A stretch of 34,820 nucleotides of DNA from an uncultured Planctomycetota bacterium. GTDB taxonomy: Bacteria; Planctomycetota; Planctomycetia; Pirellulales; Thermoguttaceae. The stretch covers positions 1-34,820 of the forward strand of contig CADBQY010000048.1 in the NCBI GenBank assembly GCA_902796885.1. The letters run 5' to 3'. Below are positions 23,555 to 31,269 of the stretch, one piece after another; the stretch's first letter is position 1, and each line of letters starts with the position of its first letter. Both the position numbers and the translations under genes were made by a program. The notes beneath the pieces are model-generated. The model was not told where the DNA came from and did no database searches. It saw nothing but the letters and a program-made list of their open reading frames with translations.

Positions 23555-24637
23555 TCAGTTGTTGAGCTTGTATCGTTCGCGCAAAATCGCCAGCGCCTCG
23601 GCGGCGCGGTCGTCGCGCAGCTGCTGTTTCCAGAGTTTCGCCAGGTGCCGGAGCGCCGAGATATGTTCGGCGCTCGCCGTCGAATAGAGCAGATCGACGT
23701 GCAGAAACGCCACGATGGCGGCTTTCGGGTCGCCGGCGCGTTCGGCGGCTTCCCCCATCGCGTTGTAAAGCGCCGCCTGCAGGTCGACGTCGTCCGGGTC
23801 GGAACCGTCGATCACCTCCTGAAAGAGGGCTTTCGACGCGTCTTTCTCTTTCCGGAACGAGGCGATCTTGGCCAGGCCGATCCGCGCGTAGGCTTTCTGC
23901 CGGCCGATACCGGGCGCGTCGGCGGCGGCGAGCACCTCATTATACGCTTTTTCGGCGTCGTCGACATTCCCTTCGTTCAGCAGGAGGTTCGCCAGGGCGA
24001 TGCTCCCCTCCACTTTGACGTCGGGCCAGGGCGCCTTCTGCAGGTTCTCGTAAAACGACTTGGCGTTCGCCGGATCTTCCATCGCGGTCAGGATCCGGCC
24101 CAGAAGACGGTTCGCCTCGTAATAGTGCCAGCTGTTGGCGTTGTTCCGCACAAAATCGTTCAGGCGGGCGCCGGCCTTGCGAAGCGTCATTTCGGGATGT
24201 CCCGAAAGGGCCAGAAGACCCGAAGCCTGCGCCCAATAGAAATCGATGTCCTGCTTGACGTATTCCGGCGCCGACTCGGCCTCCCCTTTCGGGATGTCGG
24301 CGAGCTTCTTGAGCGCGTCTTCGTATTGGGCGGCGTCGATCGCCGAACGGGCGACCTGAAGGTTGACCGGTTCGTCGTTAAAGTGCGTTTCGATCACGCG
24401 GTTCGCGGCGATCGCGACGTCGAGTCCGGCTTTGTCTTTAAGGGTCAGCTCGTCGCGGGTGATCTTCGAGATCGTCCCCGACTGAGTCGAGTCGGCCTCG
24501 CCGTTATACGGATCGTCGGCGCTCGAAACGATTACCGAGTCGGCGCGGAGGGACGCGGCGGCCAAAACGAAAAGACACGCCGTCCCGAACGCCAGACGCC
24601 GAACGAGGCGGAAAATCGAAAGGGGGGAAGACGTCAT
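23555..24637 (-). CDS. Secreted TPR-repeat protein (360 residues)
   Basis: The protein has a signal peptide (core LAFGTACLFVLAAASLRA) and a small beta region (about 33-90: SGTISKITRDELTLKDKAGLD). Tetratricopeptide repeats follow to the end, seen as paired helices such as QYEDALKKLADIP, EGNVDDAEKAYNEVLAAAD and GDPKAAIVAFLHVDLLYST. It should act as a periplasmic adaptor or scaffold. The start overlaps the stop of the 1142-residue TPR gene by 4 bp. In planctomycetes such TPR genes accompany ExbB/ExbD, so the pair probably forms the periplasmic part of the energy-coupled machine, but the client is unknown. Confidence 0.88.
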   Translation of the reverse strand: MTSSPLSIFRLVRRLAFGTACLFVLAAASLRADSVIVSSADDPYNGEADSTQSGTISKITRDELTLKDKAGLDVAIAANRVIETHFNDEPVNLQVARSAIDAAQYEDALKKLADIPKGEAESAPEYVKQDIDFYWAQASGLLALSGHPEMTLRKAGARLNDFVRNNANSWHYYEANRLLGRILTAMEDPANAKSFYENLQKAPWPDVKVEGSIALANLLLNEGNVDDAEKAYNEVLAAADAPGIGRQKAYARIGLAKIASFRKEKDASKALFQEVIDGSDPDDVDLQAALYNAMGEAAERAGDPKAAIVAFLHVDLLYSTASAEHISALRHLAKLWKQQLRDDRAAEALAILRERYKLNN

Positions 24638-27600
24638 GATGCGGACTCCTCTTCCTGCGGTTGCTGCTGCGGTTTCGGGAAACCTTCGTCGGACGGTTCG
24701 CCGGCGGCTTCGCGGAACGCTTTGAGATAGAATTCGAGTTTTTTCTTATACGCGGCTCCCCCCAGATCGGGATGGAGTTTGTGGAGTTTCAGAAGCTCCG
24801 TCTCGCCCCCGCGCGCCTGCTTGACCTTTTCGGCGGGATCGGCGATCCCGGCGAGCCACGCGAGGCGGCACTCCATTTTGTTCACGACGGCGTCGTAAAA
24901 CTTCTCCTTGAACTGGGGCGACTTGTCGATGTTGCGCGAAAGGAGCGCGATGAGACGGTTCCACCCCCAGACGAGGTTCCTCCCCCCCTTTTTCGGAACG
25001 GCGCCCTGGATCGCGCGGGGGTAGACGCTGCGTTTCTTCCTCCCCCATTCCTGCAAGATGAGCGCGGCTCCGGTCTGGAGCTCCAGGTTCGTCTCGTTCG
25101 TTTCGAGGATCGGGACGAGAACCTTCACGGCGCTTCCGTAACGGCCGAGTTCGCGGAGCGACTCGGACATCCGCAGCGTGGTGGCGATTTTCGCGTTGGG
25201 GGACGTCGCCCACTGCGGCTCGGCTTCGATCCGCTGAAGGATCGTCTGGTACGTCTTCCCCGCCTTCTTGAAATAATCGGCGGCGTTTTGCGCGTCGTCC
25301 CGCTCCGCCGAAAGTTCGGCCGGCGCCTCGCCCCCTTCGGCCGACGCGGCGGCTCCGGCGGCGGCCGGCTTCAGGCCGAGCCCGAAGTTGAAATACGTGT
25401 CGGCGACCCAGCGGAGCGTCAGGTAGGTGTTCCCCTGGGTCCGCGCCGAGATCCGGTCGAGGAACCCTTCGAACCCGCGGGTGATCGCGCGGAGCGTTTC
25501 GGTCTCGCCGTTCTGGCGCAGGGTCTGAATCTGCTCTTGGAGCTGTTTGCCGAGCTGAAGGTAGACCAGCGTCAGGCGCTCTTCGCTTCCGACGCCGGTG
25601 TTGACGAACAGCTCGAGACAGTTCATCACCTTTTCGGCATGGTCGAAATCCTGGGTCGCCACCAGCACGCGAAGCCCGAGCGTGAGCGCCGAAAGCTGGA
25701 ACGGATCGCTCAGCGGCGAGGGGGGCAGGGTCAGATCTTGCGCCGCCGAGTCGGCGGTTTCGGATTCGGCGGTTTGGGATTCGGCGGTTTCGGATTCGCC
25801 GGTTTCGGCGTTCTCGCCGGACTCTTCCCCTTCGGGGGCGGCCTCTTCGGGCTCCGCCGCCTCGTCGGCGACGCCGGCAAACCGCCGTTCAACCAGGGTC
25901 AGGGGCCCGACGTTCGGATGAAGGAGCCACTCGCGCGCCTCTTCGGCCCGGCCCGAAAGGAGGTCGATCTGAGCCAGCGAAAGGGCGGCGTTCACCGTCG
26001 GCAGATCGTCGCCGCGGCCGCCGGAAGTCAGTTCGAGTTTCTTTTCCAGACCCGCTTCGAGCGAACGGCGCGAGCTTTCCAGAACCTCTTGAAGCGCGGC
26101 GTCGTCGACCGAATCGGGCTCTTCGTTCTTTTGGTTCAGCAATTCGATATACGCGGACCAGAGGGACTGGCCGAACTGAATCGCCGCGTCGGCGTACGCC
26201 GCCGACGACGGCGGGATCGCCCCCAGCAATTCTTTCGCCTTCTCGATATCCCCCGCGGTCACGGCGGTGTCCATCCGGACGATCAGCGCCTCGCGCACCA
26301 CCGGCAGGAGATTGTCGCCCGTCAGGTCGCCCCCCCACTTCTGCACGATATACTCGGCGCGCGACTGCACGTCCCGGCTGAGCTCGTCCAGCGCGTCGTC
26401 TTCGAAGCCCTCCTTTTTCCCCTCCCGGAACGCGCTTTTGGCCGCCAGGAGCGAAATCTCCGCCGCCTTCGGGGCGATCGCGCTCCCCCCCCGCCGATAG
26501 AGGAGGAAATCGCCGAGAACCTCGGCGTCGGTCCATCGGCCGGTCATGAAGAAGAGGGTCGCCCACTGGAGCCGGAGTTTGTCGAGTTGCCCCGGCTCGG
26601 CGCTGTACCGGCCGGCGGTCCGGAACGCGGCGCGCATCGCGCGGTCGACGGCGCGGGCGGTTTCGTTCTTCCGCGCCGCCGTCTTCGCCGACGCCTCGGC
26701 GGTCAGGGCGTTCCCCGCGTCGGCGCTGGCCTGCGTGAAATTCGTCCACGCGCGGTTGAGCCGCTCGACCGCCTCTTCGAACGTGGCGGGCTCCTCCTCG
26801 GAAAGGGGGTTCCCGCGTCCGGCGAAGATCGGGTCGGCCAGAAGCTTTTCCGCCTCGGCGCTGAAAGGACTCTTCTGGCGATAGACAAAGTCGAACCACT
26901 CGTACGCCTGCTTGTCCGGCTTGGAAATCAGCTTGGTCACCGCCTTGAGAACGGCGGGCTTCTGGTCGTTAAAGACCGTTTTCGCCGCCTCGGCGTATTT
27001 CTTCGGGTCGGACGTTTTCGCCTTGTCGAGCTTCAGCACCGCCTGACCGGCGAGAAGATGAATCTGAAGCCCTTCGGCGGTGATGTAGAAGACCGGCGGG
27101 AGATCGTTGGCGTATTTCCAGTCGTAAAACGCGATCATCAGGCGAAACAGATCGGCCGGATCCCCCTTTTCGACGACCATACGACCGTATAGCAGGATCG
27201 TCTCGGTCTTGATCGCGTAGAGCGACTTGTTCATCGGCAGGGAGAGAAGCTCGTCGAGATATTCGGCGGCCGCGGTCTGATCGCCGAGGGCCAGCGCGGC
27301 TTTCGTCTCCAAAAGCCGGGCCTTGAACCCGCCCGGATATTTGCTGTATTTCTCGTAAAGGGCGTCGAACGCGGCGCGCGCCGCTTCCAGACCGTCTTTC
27401 CGTTCGGCGGACCCTTCGGGATACGTTTCGGCGAGCTTCATCAGAAGGTCGTTCTCTTTGATCCGCAAACCGAGGTAGTCGGCGTAGACGATCTGCGCTT
27501 CGGGCGAGCGGCTCGTCGCGTCGCTCGACTTCATTCGCTGGGCGACCTCTTTCGCCTGGGCGACGGCGGTCCGCGCGTAGTCGAGCGCCTTGGCGTAGTC

Positions 27601-28062
27601 GTCCTGAACCGTCTGCTCGATCTTTTTCCGTTCCGTCTCGGAAAGCCCCTTTTGCAGACGCGCCTGCTCGTCGTTCCCCTCTTCGGTGTAGAGATCGGCC
27701 AGGGCGCTGTTCGCCTTATACGCGTGCTCGCCGCCGGCGTTCCGGCTCAAATAGCGGTCGAGGTATTCCTTCGCCTGTTCGCCGTAGAGCTGCCGTTCGG
27801 CCTTCGTCGCCGAGGCGCGCATCAGTTCCAGCGCCGTCTCGCCCAAATAATTGTCGAGTTCGGGCGCCAGATCGTCGGGGATCGAAGGATTGTCCCGAAA
27901 CGACTCGAGATAGGTCACGGCGACGTCGTAATAGCCCCGGTTCATCAGCGCGTCGTAAAACGCTTCCCAATCCTCCGCCGCCGAAACGAACGCGGCCGCG
28001 GCTGAAAGAAGAACGCCTGCCAGGAAGAAGCGGAAAATCGGAAAACGGCGAAGAAAGAACAT
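24634..28062 (-). CDS. Large secreted TPR-repeat protein (1142 residues)
   Basis: The first gene of the minus-strand cluster encodes a signal peptide (FLAGVLLSAAAAFVSAAED) followed by many helical repeats of TPR type across almost the whole length, such as YDVAVTYLESFRDN, ARAAFDALYEKYSKYPGG and GRAEEAREWLLHP. Residues about 728-775 form an acidic, unfolded linker with a 5-residue repeat (ETAES/QTAES); after it the TPR pairs resume to the end. The protein should be periplasmic. It is likely to be the large scaffold working with the TPR and ExbB/D products encoded after it. Its promoter region has a 14-bp palindrome and overlapping divergent promoters. No catalytic motif is seen. Confidence 0.88.
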   Translation of the reverse strand: MFFLRRFPIFRFFLAGVLLSAAAAFVSAAEDWEAFYDALMNRGYYDVAVTYLESFRDNPSIPDDLAPELDNYLGETALELMRASATKAERQLYGEQAKEYLDRYLSRNAGGEHAYKANSALADLYTEEGNDEQARLQKGLSETERKKIEQTVQDDYAKALDYARTAVAQAKEVAQRMKSSDATSRSPEAQIVYADYLGLRIKENDLLMKLAETYPEGSAERKDGLEAARAAFDALYEKYSKYPGGFKARLLETKAALALGDQTAAAEYLDELLSLPMNKSLYAIKTETILLYGRMVVEKGDPADLFRLMIAFYDWKYANDLPPVFYITAEGLQIHLLAGQAVLKLDKAKTSDPKKYAEAAKTVFNDQKPAVLKAVTKLISKPDKQAYEWFDFVYRQKSPFSAEAEKLLADPIFAGRGNPLSEEEPATFEEAVERLNRAWTNFTQASADAGNALTAEASAKTAARKNETARAVDRAMRAAFRTAGRYSAEPGQLDKLRLQWATLFFMTGRWTDAEVLGDFLLYRRGGSAIAPKAAEISLLAAKSAFREGKKEGFEDDALDELSRDVQSRAEYIVQKWGGDLTGDNLLPVVREALIVRMDTAVTAGDIEKAKELLGAIPPSSAAYADAAIQFGQSLWSAYIELLNQKNEEPDSVDDAALQEVLESSRRSLEAGLEKKLELTSGGRGDDLPTVNAALSLAQIDLLSGRAEEAREWLLHPNVGPLTLVERRFAGVADEAAEPEEAAPEGEESGENAETGESETAESQTAESETADSAAQDLTLPPSPLSDPFQLSALTLGLRVLVATQDFDHAEKVMNCLELFVNTGVGSEERLTLVYLQLGKQLQEQIQTLRQNGETETLRAITRGFEGFLDRISARTQGNTYLTLRWVADTYFNFGLGLKPAAAGAAASAEGGEAPAELSAERDDAQNAADYFKKAGKTYQTILQRIEAEPQWATSPNAKIATTLRMSESLRELGRYGSAVKVLVPILETNETNLELQTGAALILQEWGRKKRSVYPRAIQGAVPKKGGRNLVWGWNRLIALLSRNIDKSPQFKEKFYDAVVNKMECRLAWLAGIADPAEKVKQARGGETELLKLHKLHPDLGGAAYKKKLEFYLKAFREAAGEPSDEGFPKPQQQPQEEESAS
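25748..25807. repeat. Four 15-bp tandem repeats in the large TPR gene
   Basis: Four units of 15 bp (25748-25762, 25763-25777, 25778-25792, 25793-25807) share the pattern GATTCGGCGGTTTCG with one or two changes. On the minus strand they encode E-T-(A/G)-E-S type units in an acidic linker. The copy number could vary between strains without breaking the frame. Confidence 0.85.
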
Positions 28063-28130
28063 CGGGCCGACAGTCTTTTAAGTTACGGGAACAAAGAAGC
28101 GCCGCAAAAAAACGGGAGAGACGCTTCGGT

Positions 28131-28159
28131 TTACAACTCATCCTATAGTATACTATAAT
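28131..28159 (+). promoter_or_regulatory. Near-consensus promoter for the three-module membrane protein
   Basis: TTACAA (28131-28136), a 17-bp spacer and TATAAT (28154-28159) give a near-perfect sigma70-type promoter on the plus strand. The leader to the ATG at 28281 would be about 115 nt. Confidence 0.6.
28144..28157. promoter_or_regulatory. Perfect 14-bp palindrome in the divergent promoter region
   Basis: TATAGTATACTATA is fully symmetric and spans the spacer and -10 boxes of two divergent promoters. It may be a binding site for a dimeric regulator, or it may arise because a -10 sequence read on both strands forms such a palindrome. Confidence 0.5.
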
Positions 28160-28174
28160 TACCCCGTTAAACAA
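28147..28174 (-). promoter_or_regulatory. Overlapping promoter for the six-gene TPR-ExbB/D-kinase cluster
   Basis: On the minus strand TTGTTT (28169-28174), a 16-bp spacer and TATACT (28147-28152) form a sigma70-type promoter toward the ATG at 28062. Its -10 box lies inside the palindrome 28144-28157 and within the spacer of the plus-strand promoter, so the two cannot easily be occupied at once. Confidence 0.5.
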
Positions 28175-28280
28175 CCTGAAACGAACCCCCGATCCCAAAA
28201 AATCGCGCGGCGCGCGTTCCGGATTTCCGGCGGATTTTCCGCCGCGGCCCCGGTCCGCCGCGGCGCGGCAGGTAAACCGC

Positions 28281-30473
28281 ATGACCCGAACCGCTTTGAC
28301 CCCCCTCCGCGGCGCGCCTTGGCGCCTTTTCTTCCTCCTGCTGACCGCGTCCGCATTTCTCTCGCTGAGCGCCGAAGAAATCTCGGACGGGCTCCCCTTC
28401 TTCCTCGAAAGGGAACGCGGCCCGATCGACCGTCTCCGCAGCCGCCTCGAAAACGAAACGCCGTCCGATCCGATCGACGTCGGTTTTATCCCCCTTTCGC
28501 GCCAGAGCCGCGCCTACCGCGGCCGCTGGATCCGCGTCGAAGGACGCCTTCTGCGCGTGAGCGAGATCACCCTTCCCGCCGAAAAGGAAGACGGCCTGAA
28601 CCTCGAAACCTACTACGAGTCGTGGGTCCTTCTCGACGACCAGCGCCGGATCCCGATCCGTCTGATCACCCTTTCCCTCCCGCCGGGCGTCGCGCCGTCG
28701 GAATCCGACGCTCCCCTCCGGCGCGAGCGAATCGCCGCCGAAGGGATCTTCTACCGGCTCGCCTCCTACGACGCCGGGGACGACTTCTACACCTCGCCGG
28801 TCGTCGCCGCCGCCGCTTTCACCCTCCTGACGCCGGCCGCGTCAGGCGCCGAATCCCCTTCCCGCCCCGGCGCCCGGCGATGGAAAGGGATCGCCCTCTT
28901 CGCCCTTTTTACGCTCTGGGTCCTCGTCCGTTTCGTCCTCCTTCCGCGGAAGAGACGTTCCTCCGCCCCGCGCTTTCGGCGCGTCCCGACGCGCGGCGGC
29001 GAAGCTCCGTTCGACCCCGCCCTCCTCGACGCGCTTAAAGAGGCGCCGCCCCCGACGCTCCCGGCCGACGGCTCGTCGCCCGAGACGGCGTCGGACGATC
29101 CCGGCGGAAACGACGCTCCCTCCTCTCCCGTTTCGGGGGGGCCGCTTCTTCTTCTCCTCGCGGCGCTCGCCCTCTCGGCGGGAACCGCCTCGGCCGACGA
29201 GCCCGACGCCCCCTCGATCGACCGCGTTTTCTGGGAAGAGGTCACGCCGATCGAGACCGATCTCCTTTTCGCCGCCGAATCGGAAGACGCCCCCGCCTTC
29301 GCCGAATCGCTCCAGATCGTCCTGACCCGCCTCAAAAGCGGCGTCTCGCCCGGTCTTCTGGCGCGCGCCCTTCCGGCCGACGGCGACCCGTTCGGCCGGT
29401 TCCCCGAACGATTCGGCGTCCCGGTACGCGTCGAAGGGGAAGTGACCGCCGTCGCCCCGGCGCGGCTCGACGCTCGCGCCGACTTCCCGCCGCTCGACGC
29501 CTGGCGCGTGGAACTGGGCCGTCACGACCCGCCCCTGATTCTCTGGACCGCCTCGATTCCGAAAGGGTGGGGTTCCGACGGCTCGGCGGGAATCGGACGG
29601 AAATGCGGCGGGATCGGCGTATTCTTCGAAGAGTTCGCCGCGCCGATCGTCGCCCTTTCGCGTCTGGCGTGGCTCGACGCCCCCGCGCCGCTCGGCCGAT
29701 TGGGAATCGACGTCTCGCTCTTCGACACGGTCGAGGCGCACGCGATCGCCGAACTTTCGTCCCTTCCCGCCGGAGCCGAACGGAAGAAGATTCTTCAAAA
29801 TTTCCGCCTCACCCCCGCCGACCGCTACCCCTTCTACGGTCTGCTGGCGGGGGCGGCCCGCGCCGCGGGCCGCCCGATCCCTCCCGCGGCCGATCCTCCC
29901 GGCGCGGCGGGTCTTTTCAACCGCCCCGCCGAATTTCAGGGGGTTCCCGTCACGCTGACCGGCCATTTGCGCCGCGCCCAGCCGGTTCTGATTCCCGACG
30001 AAGAGATCGTTTCCCTCTACGGAATCGACCGCTACTACGAGCTCTACCTTTTTACCGGCGACTCGCAGGATTACCCGATCCTCTTCTGTCTCCCGGAACT
30101 TCCGACCGACTCCGGCGGCCGTCCGCTCCCCCTGGGTACGGGACCGGAGTACCGCGAAGAGGTCACCCTGACCGGATTCCTCTACAAGCCGTGGGCGTAC
30201 CGGATCGACCCGGCCAACTCGCGGCTGGCGCCCGTCCCTTCCGACGCCGAAGTCGAAGAGGGAAAATCGTGGATCGCCGTTCCCTTAATGATCGGCCTTC
30301 GGGGAACGTGGAATTCCGACGCCTCGCCGTCCGAAAAGTGGGATTCCCCCTTCTCGCCGAAAATCTATCCGCTTCTGGGCGGGTTCATCTTTTTGGTGAT
30401 TCTCTACCTGATGCTTCGCCGCCGGTCGAAACCGCTCCGCTTCCGCGTCGGCGGGGGACCGGAGAATCCGTAA
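28281..30473 (+). CDS. Membrane protein with three related beta modules and an internal signal-like segment
   Basis: No family is recognised. The 730-residue product has a signal peptide (1 to about 31, core RLFFLLLTASAFLSLSA) and module A (about 78-182). A membrane helix (about 202-222) is followed by RKRR, then a Pro-rich linker (225-286). A second hydrophobic segment ends in a signal-like ASA-DE (287-306). Modules B (about 379-466) and C (about 550-680) follow, then a last membrane helix (about 697-712) with RRRSK. Each module starts with a strand such as WIRVEGRLL, PVRVEGEV or PVTLTGHL and a second half like GIFYRLASYD or GFLYKPWAYR. This looks like repeated OB-like barrels. The predicted topology puts the modules in the periplasm. 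It may be a fusion of two genes. The ATG at 28281 has no strong Shine-Dalgarno sequence. Confidence 0.8.
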   Translation: MTRTALTPLRGAPWRLFFLLLTASAFLSLSAEEISDGLPFFLERERGPIDRLRSRLENETPSDPIDVGFIPLSRQSRAYRGRWIRVEGRLLRVSEITLPAEKEDGLNLETYYESWVLLDDQRRIPIRLITLSLPPGVAPSESDAPLRRERIAAEGIFYRLASYDAGDDFYTSPVVAAAAFTLLTPAASGAESPSRPGARRWKGIALFALFTLWVLVRFVLLPRKRRSSAPRFRRVPTRGGEAPFDPALLDALKEAPPPTLPADGSSPETASDDPGGNDAPSSPVSGGPLLLLLAALALSAGTASADEPDAPSIDRVFWEEVTPIETDLLFAAESEDAPAFAESLQIVLTRLKSGVSPGLLARALPADGDPFGRFPERFGVPVRVEGEVTAVAPARLDARADFPPLDAWRVELGRHDPPLILWTASIPKGWGSDGSAGIGRKCGGIGVFFEEFAAPIVALSRLAWLDAPAPLGRLGIDVSLFDTVEAHAIAELSSLPAGAERKKILQNFRLTPADRYPFYGLLAGAARAAGRPIPPAADPPGAAGLFNRPAEFQGVPVTLTGHLRRAQPVLIPDEEIVSLYGIDRYYELYLFTGDSQDYPILFCLPELPTDSGGRPLPLGTGPEYREEVTLTGFLYKPWAYRIDPANSRLAPVPSDAEVEEGKSWIAVPLMIGLRGTWNSDASPSEKWDSPFSPKIYPLLGGFIFLVILYLMLRRRSKPLRFRVGGGPENP

Positions 30474-30526
30474 GGTTCGTTTCAATCGGTCCGACCCTTC
30501 TTTTCACGTTTATTCGAAAGAATCCG

Positions 30527-30561
30527 AAAACCGACGCGACTCGGACGCCGCGCCGGTTTTT
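30527..30561 (+). terminator. Intrinsic terminator candidate
   Basis: AAAACCG (30527-30533) and CGCG (30535-30538) pair with CGCG (30549-30552) and CGGTTTT (30554-30560) across one A-C mismatch and a 10-base loop, followed by a T-run at 30557-30561. It lies 54 bp after the stop of the three-module protein. The rest of the 204-bp gap to the next gene holds no feature I can support. Confidence 0.5.
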
Positions 30562-30677
30562 CTTCGGTTTTCTCCTTCGTCGCCGCGGAATTCCGTCAAG
30601 CTTTTTCCGATAGTGGGGATACGGCGTTTTGACGTCGGAAAGGCCGCGGCGGTCTTTCCGAGGAATAAACGCGCCCC

Positions 30678-31130
30678 GTGCCGGAACGTCCGTTCCGGTC
30701 CCGCGGGGGAGTACGCGTCCGCCGAACCGGGAGGAGAACCATCGAAGAGCCGATCGACGAACTCTGGCGGCGTTACGCCGCAAGCCGCGGCAGTCTCGAA
30801 CTGCGGAATCGGCTCGCGGAGCGTTACGCCCCGATGGTCCGCCGCCTCGCCGACGAGGCCGCCGGCGAGATCCGCCGGTTCCTGGACGCGCGGCTGCGCG
30901 AGCGAATCGCCGCCGACGAGTTGGAGTCGGCCGGAATCCCCGCGCTCCTCGACGCCGTGTCGAACTTCGACCCGGCGGGGGGGGAGCGGTTCGAGGACTA
31001 CGCGGCCCCCCTGATCCGGGACGCGATCGACGACGAAGTCCGTTCGCTCGACTGGCTTCCCCTTTCGTTTTTCGCCAGGGGGATCCGCCGTCAGAACGGC
31101 CCGGCGGAAAGGGAGGAACCAAGAACGTAA
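30678..31130 (+). CDS. Stand-alone sigma region-2-like protein
   Basis: Residues 25-131 align by eye with region 2 of the sigma factor encoded just downstream: EEPIDELWRRY against ENIDEMWMEYK, SLELRNRLAERYAPMV against NIELRNRLIEHYMPIV, and ALLDAVSNFDP and DDEVRSLDWLP against matching stretches. Regions 3 and 4 (promoter -35 binding) are absent; the frame ends about 20 residues after region 2. Residues that contact the -10 element in region 2 appear changed (RFEDYAAPLIRDA instead of KFETFCIPRIQGA). The only conventional start is GTG at 30678, with GAGG too far upstream. GGGAGGAG stands before an in-frame ATC at 30741, right where homology begins. It could be a core-binding decoy or anti-sigma, a start-lost decaying copy, or a gene with an unusual start. 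Confidence 0.7.
   Translation: MPERPFRSRGGVRVRRTGRRTIEEPIDELWRRYAASRGSLELRNRLAERYAPMVRRLADEAAGEIRRFLDARLRERIAADELESAGIPALLDAVSNFDPAGGERFEDYAAPLIRDAIDDEVRSLDWLPLSFFARGIRRQNGPAEREEPRT
30729..30743 (+). promoter_or_regulatory. Strong ribosome binding site before a non-ATG codon
   Basis: GGGAGGAG (30729-30736) is followed after 4 bases by ATC (30741-30743), in frame with the sigma-like protein and exactly where the similarity to the full sigma factor begins. In its neighbours such a site would precede ATG. A third-position change from ATG to ATC would explain it; chance is also possible because the same bases code Arg-Arg-Thr in the frame from 30678. Confidence 0.35.
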
Positions 31131-31269
31131 AAATCGTTCTTTACAACCGGAGGAAAATTCGCTAACCTCTGCCGAAAGCGAATGGGGAGTTCCGAACGCG
31201 GACTCCGTTTCGTTTCGCGCAGATACGATTTCGTCGCTATTTAAAACAACGCGATTTACAGAGCTTCGA

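Noticed and set aside
24661..27192. An 843-residue plus-strand frame opposite the large TPR gene
   Set aside because: It is Arg/Gly/Leu-rich without domains; the TPR protein on the minus strand has signal peptide and regular repeats.
28144..28157. Palindrome as the end of an insertion sequence or a phage attachment site
   Set aside because: No transposase, integrase, target duplication or tRNA is nearby, and the position matches two promoters better.
31148..31170. Leader peptide after GGAGG upstream of the sigma gene
   Set aside because: No ATG, GTG or TTG lies at a suitable distance; the only short frame would need ATT and has two codons before a stop.
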